Positions 21,656-27,014 of a stretch of DNA of 27,014 nucleotides are shown here, piece after piece. The stretch comes from an uncultured Oscillospiraceae bacterium (GTDB lineage Bacteria; Bacillota; Clostridia; Oscillospirales; Acutalibacteraceae), in NCBI GenBank assembly GCA_900540295.1, contig UQFM01000016.1, positions 1 to 27,014 of the forward strand, written 5' to 3'. The position numbers were made by a program, and so were the translations under genes. Below the pieces are notes generated by a model. The model was not told the origin of the DNA, ran no database searches, and was given only the letters and a program-made list of their open reading frames with translations. How positions within the stretch are numbered: the first letter of the stretch is position 1; every line of letters begins with the position of its first letter.

Positions 21656-23481
21656 AAATGATTCGATATTATTTAAAAGCCTTTCGGCAAGCCGCGCGCT
21701 TTGAACCTTGGCTGTTGCCGCTGACGGTCATTTTGGCGGTTGCAACGGGCGCAAAGCCGTTTATCAACATTTACTTTTCCGCACGCATCGTGGCGGAGCT
21801 GTCGGGCGCGGGCGATACAAAAACACTCACTGCATTGGTTGCGGTATGCTTAGGGCTGAACCTTGCGTTTCTGCTTTTAACGGAATGGCTGAGTCCGACA
21901 TTTTACACATTACGCAGCCGAATGTACCAAAAGGAGCGGCTTGCCATTGAAAACAAGCTGTTTACCATCGACTACGCAAAACTCGAAAACAGCGATTTTC
22001 AGGAATTGGTACATTTGCATTCCGAATCCATGGAGAAAATTTTCTCTGCATTTGTACAGCTTTGCTGGATGCTCCGTGATTTCATTTCGGGATTGACCAC
22101 GCTTATCTGCGCATTCGTGATTCTGCTGCCGCTGTTCCGCATCGGGCTTACGAAAACTGGCGAGGGATTTATCCATTCCCCCGCATTCTTCTTAGTGTTG
22201 TTTGCGGCAATCGCCGTGAGCGTCGTCATCATTCTGCTGTTGAGCAGTCACACAAGCAAGGTGTGGTTTCAATCGAATGAGCGTTACGGCAAATTAAACC
22301 GTTTGTTCCGCTGTTACCGCGATATTTTGGCGAATTACAATTCGGGCAAAGAGGTACGGCTGTATAAAGAGCAGGCGCTGATTGAAAAGGAAGCAACCGA
22401 AGAACTGCTGACAAAGGGCGAGACGATTTTGCGCGAAACCTCGCAAAAATCCGCCGCCGCAAGCTCGTATATTGCGATTATCGGCGCGCTGGTCGGCTTC
22501 GGCGTGTACGTGTTCATTGGCGTCAAAGGACTTTTGGGGCTGTTCGACATCGAGGCGCTGATTCGCTACACGGGCGCATTTATGCAGATTATTGCAGGGG
22601 TGACTTCGATTGCCGTAACCTTCGGCAAAAATGCGGAGCTCGTGCCGAATCTGGAATATTATTTCAAAATTATAGACACAAAGCCTGAAATGGAATACGG
22701 GGACCGTGAAATTGACCTCAACAATGTGGATATAGAATTCCGCGATGTGTATTTCAGATATCCCGGCGCCGCGGCAGATACCCTCAAGGGCATCAATCTG
22801 CATATCCGCGCAGGCGAACGGCTGGCGGTTGTCGGGCGGAACGGCAGCGGCAAAACAACGTTTATCAAGCTTTTGTGCCGTTTGTATGACGCCGACCGCG
22901 GGGAAATTCTTGTAAACGGCGTAAATATTAAATCGCTTTCGCGAGACTGCTGTATGCGTCTGTTCTCTGTGGTATTTCAGGACTTTAAGCTGTTTTCTCT
23001 GTCCGTTGCGGACAATTTAACATCGGGCGAAACGGCTGACCCCGTCAGACTGCGCCAAAGCTTGTATGAAGCGGATGTTTTGGAACGCGTGGAGCGTATG
23101 GCGAAAAAAGAGGAGACCACGCTGTATAAGGATATTGACAAGGACGGCGTTGAGGTATCGGGCGGTGAGGCACAGAAGCTCGCGCTTGCACGCGCGCTCT
23201 ATAAGGATGCACCCGTGGTTGTGCTCGATGAGCCGACCGCCGCGCTTGACCCCGTCGCGGAGCACAAAATTTATCAGCAGTTCAATGCGTTTGTCGAGGG
23301 CAAGACGGCGATTTATATCTCGCACCGTCTCTCCTCCTGCCGATTCTGCGATACCATTGCCGTATTCAAAAAGGGCGAATTGGTCGGTGCGGGAACACAC
23401 GACGACTTGCTTGCAGACGCGGACGGCGAATACAGCCGTTTGTGGAATGCGCAGGCAAAGTATTATTTGTCAGAAACATAA
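21652..23481 (+). CDS. ABC exporter half-transporter (permease-ATPase), subunit 2
   Basis: This 609-aa partner of the preceding gene has the same order: a membrane domain (about 1-335) and an ATPase (about 360-600) with Walker A GRNGSGKTT (Lys401), Q-loop VFQDFKLFS, signature VSGGEAQKLALARAL, Walker B VVLDEPTAALDP and H-loop SHRLSS. Both subunits keep canonical catalytic residues, so neither ATP site is obviously degenerate, unlike many heterodimeric exporters. The start overlaps the previous stop by 4 nt, implying coupled translation and a fixed subunit ratio. The gene ends 20 nt before a strong terminator. The substrate is unknown; no regulator is adjacent except the XRE gene 650 nt upstream. 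Confidence 0.93.
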   Translation: MKMIRYYLKAFRQAARFEPWLLPLTVILAVATGAKPFINIYFSARIVAELSGAGDTKTLTALVAVCLGLNLAFLLLTEWLSPTFYTLRSRMYQKERLAIENKLFTIDYAKLENSDFQELVHLHSESMEKIFSAFVQLCWMLRDFISGLTTLICAFVILLPLFRIGLTKTGEGFIHSPAFFLVLFAAIAVSVVIILLLSSHTSKVWFQSNERYGKLNRLFRCYRDILANYNSGKEVRLYKEQALIEKEATEELLTKGETILRETSQKSAAASSYIAIIGALVGFGVYVFIGVKGLLGLFDIEALIRYTGAFMQIIAGVTSIAVTFGKNAELVPNLEYYFKIIDTKPEMEYGDREIDLNNVDIEFRDVYFRYPGAAADTLKGINLHIRAGERLAVVGRNGSGKTTFIKLLCRLYDADRGEILVNGVNIKSLSRDCCMRLFSVVFQDFKLFSLSVADNLTSGETADPVRLRQSLYEADVLERVERMAKKEETTLYKDIDKDGVEVSGGEAQKLALARALYKDAPVVVLDEPTAALDPVAEHKIYQQFNAFVEGKTAIYISHRLSSCRFCDTIAVFKKGELVGAGTHDDLLADADGEYSRLWNAQAKYYLSET

Positions 23482-23501
23482 AAAATTCTTTTTGCACGTT
23501 T

Positions 23502-23539
23502 AAAAGCGACACGATTCCTGTCAGAATCGTGTCGCTTTT
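23502..23539. terminator. Bidirectional terminator between ABC and glutamate synthase operons
   Basis: AAAAGCGACACGATTC (23502-23517) pairs perfectly over 16 bp with GAATCGTGTCGCTTTT (23524-23539) around CTGTCA. T-runs lie on both sides, so it can end both the ABC transcript and the convergent glutamate synthase operon. Confidence 0.93.
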
Positions 23540-23575
23540 TATACAGACTATATGTATTTTTAAAGGTTGCCGTCT

Positions 23576-24310
23576 TTAATTCGGCGTATACAGATTTGCA
23601 TAGGGCCTTGCGCTCATCGGCACAAGCTTATGAAACTGCGCGTTTAAAATGGCTTCGCTGTCCGCACCGAAACAGGCACAATAGGTGCGCACATGGCGTT
23701 CCAATACCGCACGGTCTTCTGCGGTCAGCTCCTGCACGGCGATATGCTCGCTGATGTTTTCGGGCGGAAATGCCCCGCGCAGGAAAATACGTCCGCCGTG
23801 CATACCTGTGGCGCAGTGCGCGCCGATTAAGGGCATGTTCTGCGGGTTGTGCAGTCCCAGCACAATCAGCGTACCGCCCGCCATATATTCGCCCAAGAAT
23901 GCACCGACCACTCCGCCGATGACTGCAACGGGCTGCATCTGTTCAAATTCTTTCATGTGGATGCCCGCGCGCGAACCTGCGCGCTTTTCCACAAATACCG
24001 CACCGTCCCGCATCGCATAACCGAGTGTATCGCCCACATGTCCGTGCACCACAATCTCGCCGCCGTTCATGGTGTTGCCTACCGCTTCCTGCCCGTTGCC
24101 GAACACCTCAATCCTGCCGCCGTTTAAATACGCGCCCATATCATTGCCCGGCGTACCGTGAATTTCAAGCGATTTGCCTCTGTCCAGTCCCGTTCCGATA
24201 TACCTCTGCCCGTTGACATCCTCTACGCATACAGCGTCCTGCTGTTCCAATGCCGCACGGATTTCCGTATTCAATTCGCGGAATGCCCGCGTCCCTGCTG
24301 TCAAAGTCAT
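23576..24310 (-). CDS. Glutamate synthase GXGXG-domain subunit (GltB C-terminal part)
   Basis: A 244-aa protein equal to the C-terminal beta-helix domain of the glutamate synthase large subunit, here a separate polypeptide. The glycine repeats are plain: YLNGGRIEVFGNGQEAVGN, TMNGGEIVVHGHVGDTLGY and YMAGGTLIVLGLHN. In the fused enzyme this domain is mainly structural and helps couple the amidotransferase and synthase sites. It is the last gene of a three-gene minus-strand operon, 12 nt after the FMN subunit. The ATG at 24310 is preferred to the GTG at 24319 because AAGGGG lies 8 nt before it. Family knowledge: three-part GltB enzymes of this order occur in archaea and many anaerobic bacteria. 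Confidence 0.92.
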   Translation of the reverse strand: MTLTAGTRAFRELNTEIRAALEQQDAVCVEDVNGQRYIGTGLDRGKSLEIHGTPGNDMGAYLNGGRIEVFGNGQEAVGNTMNGGEIVVHGHVGDTLGYAMRDGAVFVEKRAGSRAGIHMKEFEQMQPVAVIGGVVGAFLGEYMAGGTLIVLGLHNPQNMPLIGAHCATGMHGGRIFLRGAFPPENISEHIAVQELTAEDRAVLERHVRTYCACFGADSEAILNAQFHKLVPMSARPYANLYTPN

Positions 24311-24322
24311 ATTGTTCACCCC

Positions 24323-25822
24323 TTACTGCCCTGCATGCGCAATGCCGAGAATCTCCAGCTCGCGGTCCGTAAGACCGATACCGCGCAGCATCAGACGGTT
24401 TCCGCGCAGCGAATCCAAGGAATTTAAGCCCATGCCGCCGAGCATTTCTTTTATTTCATGATTCCACGCAGTGATAAGGTTCACGACCCTTTCATGCATG
24501 ATTTCAGGGTCTAAGCGCGATACAAGCTCGGGGCGCTGTGTGGCAATACCCCAGTTGCACTTGCCTGTGTGGCACTGCTGACACATATGACAGCCCATTG
24601 CAATCAGCGGCGCTGTTGCAACATATACCGCATCCGCACCCAGTGCAATCGCCTTGACGATGTCGGCAGAATTGCGGAACGAGCCCGATGCAACCAAAGA
24701 AACCGAATTGCGGATGCTTTCTTCCCGCAGGCGTTGGTCCACCGCCGCAAGCGCCAATTCAATGGGAATTCCCACATTGTCGCGGATGCGTGTCGGCGCC
24801 GCGCCTGTACCGCCGCGGAAGCCGTCCATCACGATAATATCCGCGCCCGCGCGCGCCACACCCGACACGATGGCGGAACAGTTGTGCACCGCCGCAATCT
24901 TTACGGCGACGGGTTTCTGATATTGCGTCACCTCTTTCAGCGACCAAATCAGCTGACGCAAGTCCTCAATCGAGTAAATATCATGGTGCGGGGCAGGCGA
25001 AATTGCGTCCGACCCCTCGGGAATCATACGCGCATGGCTGACCTCCACCGTCACCTTTTCTCCGGGCAGATGCCCGCCGATACCGGGCTTCGCGCCCTGC
25101 CCGATTTTGATTTCGATGAATCGGCTGTTTTCAAGATACGCTTTATGTACACCGAACCGACCCGATGCGACCTGCACCGCGGCGCAGTCCTGAAAATCCG
25201 CCAATGCGGGATGCAGACCGCCTTCGCCCGTATTAAACACCGTCCCCAGCTTTCTCGCCGCCATGGCAAGAGATTTCTGCGCATTTAAGGAGACAGACCC
25301 GAACGACATTGCCGAAAACATAATCGGCGTTTCCAAGCAAACCTGCGGGTCAAGCTTTGTCTTTAAACTGCCGTCGGCATGAAACTCCAGCTTCGTCGGT
25401 TTTCTGCCGAGGTAGGTGCGAATCTCCATCGGTTCACGCAGCGGGTCGATTGACGGATTTGTGACTTGGCTCGCATTTAAGAGCATTTTATCCCAATAAA
25501 TCGGGTACGGTTTATTGTTGGACATCCCCGACAGCAGTACACCGCCGCTTTGCGCCTGTTTTAAAATTTCTTTCTGTGTCTGCGGCGACCAGTTGTGGTG
25601 CGGCTGATATGCCATTTCACACGCCTTAATTTTGATGGCGCGTGTCGGGCAAATAACCGCACAGCGGTGGCACGCCACGCATTTATCCTCGTCCGCCAAA
25701 ACGGTTTTGCCGTCCTTGGCAAAGTAGTGCACACCGTAGGAACACTGTTCCACACAAGCGCCGCAGGAAACACAGCGCACGGGATTGCGCTCCACTTCAA
25801 ATTCGGGTACGGTATAATTCAT
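24323..25822 (-). CDS. Glutamate synthase FMN-domain subunit with N-terminal ferredoxin
   Basis: A 499-aa protein equal to the FMN/Fe-S synthase part of GltB, converting 2-oxoglutarate and ammonia to glutamate. The N-terminus carries two [4Fe-4S] ferredoxin motifs: Cys17-20-23-27 (CVSCGACVEQC) and Cys48-51-54-58 (CVACHRCAVIC). The FMN-binding barrel follows, with VKIAAVHNCSAIVSGVARAG and MDGFRGGTGAAPTR. Cys411, Cys417 and Cys422 (C-x5-C-x4-C in CHMCQQCHTGKC) match the [3Fe-4S] ligands of classical GltB, with an extra Cys414. Translation is coupled to the amidotransferase through TGATG and has GGAGGTGA upstream. The built-in ferredoxin suggests electrons come from ferredoxin or a partner and not directly from a GltD subunit, which is not seen here. 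Confidence 0.94.
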   Translation of the reverse strand: MNYTVPEFEVERNPVRCVSCGACVEQCSYGVHYFAKDGKTVLADEDKCVACHRCAVICPTRAIKIKACEMAYQPHHNWSPQTQKEILKQAQSGGVLLSGMSNNKPYPIYWDKMLLNASQVTNPSIDPLREPMEIRTYLGRKPTKLEFHADGSLKTKLDPQVCLETPIMFSAMSFGSVSLNAQKSLAMAARKLGTVFNTGEGGLHPALADFQDCAAVQVASGRFGVHKAYLENSRFIEIKIGQGAKPGIGGHLPGEKVTVEVSHARMIPEGSDAISPAPHHDIYSIEDLRQLIWSLKEVTQYQKPVAVKIAAVHNCSAIVSGVARAGADIIVMDGFRGGTGAAPTRIRDNVGIPIELALAAVDQRLREESIRNSVSLVASGSFRNSADIVKAIALGADAVYVATAPLIAMGCHMCQQCHTGKCNWGIATQRPELVSRLDPEIMHERVVNLITAWNHEIKEMLGGMGLNSLDSLRGNRLMLRGIGLTDRELEILGIAHAGQ

Positions 25823-26916
25823 CAGTCAGTCACCTCCGCAAATGGGATAAAAATCGGTGTGCCGCCCTCTACCGCCGTCATTTTTTCGGGGTCGGGGCAA
25901 ATCACGCGAATGGCAGATTCTTCAGATGCAAAAAAGGTTTTACTGCCCTTTTCCGCCGTAATCAACGAACGCAGTTTCAGACGGTCATTGAGTGCCAGCA
26001 AGCCGTATTTGGAACCGACCAAAATGGAAAACGGTCCGTTAATCAAAGCGCCCGAGTATACGGTGCGCAGTGCAGTGCAGATTTCCCGTTCGGCGGGCGG
26101 CATACGGTCAATGGCCTCCCATTCGGGTGCGGCAAGCACTTTTGCCGCCGTTTCTAAGGACAGCCCCTGTCGGCGAACAAGCAAATCGAAAAGATATGTA
26201 ATCACTTCCGTGTCGGTCTGCAAATTGCATTTATAGCCGAACTGCTCCACATAGCGGCGGTTCGCATCATAGCTGGAAATTTCGCCGTTGTGTACAATCG
26301 ACCAGTCCAGCAGTGTAAACGGGTGCGCCCCGCCCCACCAACCGGGCGTATTGGTCGGAAAGCGTCCGTGCGCCGTCCAGGTGTGCGCCTTGTAGGCGTC
26401 GAGCATGTAATAGTCCCCGACATCTTCGGGGTAGCCGACCGCCTTAAACGCACCCATATTCTTCCCGCTGGAAAATACAAAGGCGCCCGGGACGGTATTG
26501 TTAATACGTATCACACAACGCGCCGTGTATTCATCCTCGTCAAAATCATTTTTTTTGATTTTGCTTTGCGGGACAACACCGAAATACCGCCAAATCAACG
26601 GCGAATCGGTAATGGATTTCACCTTGCGTGTGGGAATCTGCTCAAAGGTTTCAATGTCAAAATGACGGAACAAAAACGATTCGGTCTGCACACGCGCATC
26701 ATTGTTGTCATAAAAAATATGAAAAGCATATAAATCCTTGTATTCGGGATAAATCCCGTATGCCGCAAACCCGCCGCCCAAGCCGTTGGAACGGTCATGC
26801 ATCAGCGCAATACTGTCAATAATATCCGTACCGCCGAAAACCGCCCCGCTGCGGTCAGTCACTGCCGCAATGGCGCATCCCGACGGAATGCGGACTTCGC
26901 CTTCTCTTTTGACCAT
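25822..26916 (-). CDS. Glutamate synthase class II glutamine amidotransferase subunit
   Basis: A 364-aa protein equal to the N-terminal amidotransferase domain of GltB, releasing ammonia from glutamine. Residues 1-13 (MVKREGEVRIPSG) look like a propeptide, with Cys14 in SGCAIAAV as the N-terminal nucleophile after cleavage. Further family features are DRSNGLGGGFAAYG, the oxyanion-region WSIVHNGEISSYDANR and DTEVITYLFDLLVR. The ATG at 26916 is preferred because AAGGA lies 9 nt upstream; an earlier start at 26946 lacks a site. It is the first gene of the operon; ammonia made here should pass to the FMN subunit encoded next. Some related proteins are regulatory or inactive, but the nucleophile and key motifs are present here. 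Confidence 0.9.
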   Translation of the reverse strand: MVKREGEVRIPSGCAIAAVTDRSGAVFGGTDIIDSIALMHDRSNGLGGGFAAYGIYPEYKDLYAFHIFYDNNDARVQTESFLFRHFDIETFEQIPTRKVKSITDSPLIWRYFGVVPQSKIKKNDFDEDEYTARCVIRINNTVPGAFVFSSGKNMGAFKAVGYPEDVGDYYMLDAYKAHTWTAHGRFPTNTPGWWGGAHPFTLLDWSIVHNGEISSYDANRRYVEQFGYKCNLQTDTEVITYLFDLLVRRQGLSLETAAKVLAAPEWEAIDRMPPAEREICTALRTVYSGALINGPFSILVGSKYGLLALNDRLKLRSLITAEKGSKTFFASEESAIRVICPDPEKMTAVEGGTPIFIPFAEVTD

Positions 26917-27014
26917 ATGCTCACATCCTTGTCTGTATAAAAACAATTTCGGTTAGTTTGCAAGAAAAAATATAAAACTTGCAAAAAACAAAAAATATGC
27001 TTCATATTCTGTCT
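26917..27014 (-). other. Upstream region of the glutamate synthase operon, cut by window edge
   Basis: AT-rich sequence with two TTGCAA hexamers (26958-26963 and about 26979-26984) on the minus strand and TATACA at 26934-26939. TTGCAA-18-TATACA resembles a promoter, but transcription would start at the ribosome binding site, so it is doubtful. The true promoter may lie beyond the window. Confidence 0.35.

Noticed and set aside
19850..23481. Bacteriocin or RiPP export cluster
   Set aside because: No C39 peptidase domain, leader peptide, modifying enzyme or immunity gene was seen around the two ABC genes.
26934..26963. TTGCAA-18-TATACA promoter for the glutamate synthase operon
   Set aside because: The predicted start would fall on the ribosome binding site, leaving almost no leader, so it was not called.

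Overview
The window looks like a chromosomal stretch from a gut-type clostridium (Bacillota, class Clostridia, probably Oscillospiraceae/Ruminococcaceae). The support is strong AGGAGG-type ribosome binding sites, GC near one half, VanR/VanS-like two-component systems, a pyruvate,phosphate dikinase, a QueT transporter under a preQ1 riboswitch, a three-piece glutamate synthase, and intergenic regions full of short hairpin repeats. The genus cannot be fixed from the sequence alone. No rRNA, tRNA, CRISPR array, transposase or phage gene was seen.

Layout. 1-334: repeat and promoter region before a small XRE regulator (335-571). 924-3624, minus strand: queT, a response regulator and a sensor kinase, probably one transcript, led by a preQ1-I riboswitch (3632-3683). 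4376-7538, plus strand: a second response regulator and a six-TM sensor kinase with a large external domain; a 66-aa membrane protein follows. 7931-10701, minus: an FGGY sugar kinase, a TetR regulator and a Dabb-domain protein. 11421-14048, plus: ppdK. 14243-17629, minus: a 1128-aa secreted transglutaminase-like surface protein with a Thr/Pro/Glu-rich stalk and C-terminal anchor. 17904-19192: a divergent pair, a 227-aa protein of unknown function and an XRE regulator. 19850-23481, plus: two ABC exporter half-transporters with a 4-nt overlap. 23576-26916, minus: a glutamate synthase split into amidotransferase, ferredoxin/FMN and GXGXG proteins.

How genes work together. The clear units are preQ1-controlled queuosine-precursor uptake, two signal-transduction pairs, a TetR-kinase operon, an exporter pair and the glutamate synthase operon. 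Most units end in perfect GC-rich hairpins, several of them bidirectional between convergent genes.

Least explained material. The intergenic gaps (about 97-135, 680-830, 3783-4170, 7545-7625, 10775-11130 and 19395-19525) carry two families of short interspersed hairpins whose stems differ in sequence but keep pairing. The preQ1 riboswitch also appears to carry an extra GAAA-capped hairpin between its P1 stem and its A-rich tail. These, the transglutaminase surface protein and the divergent XRE/unknown pair are the best candidates for new biology. I saw no clear defence or other multi-gene novel system.
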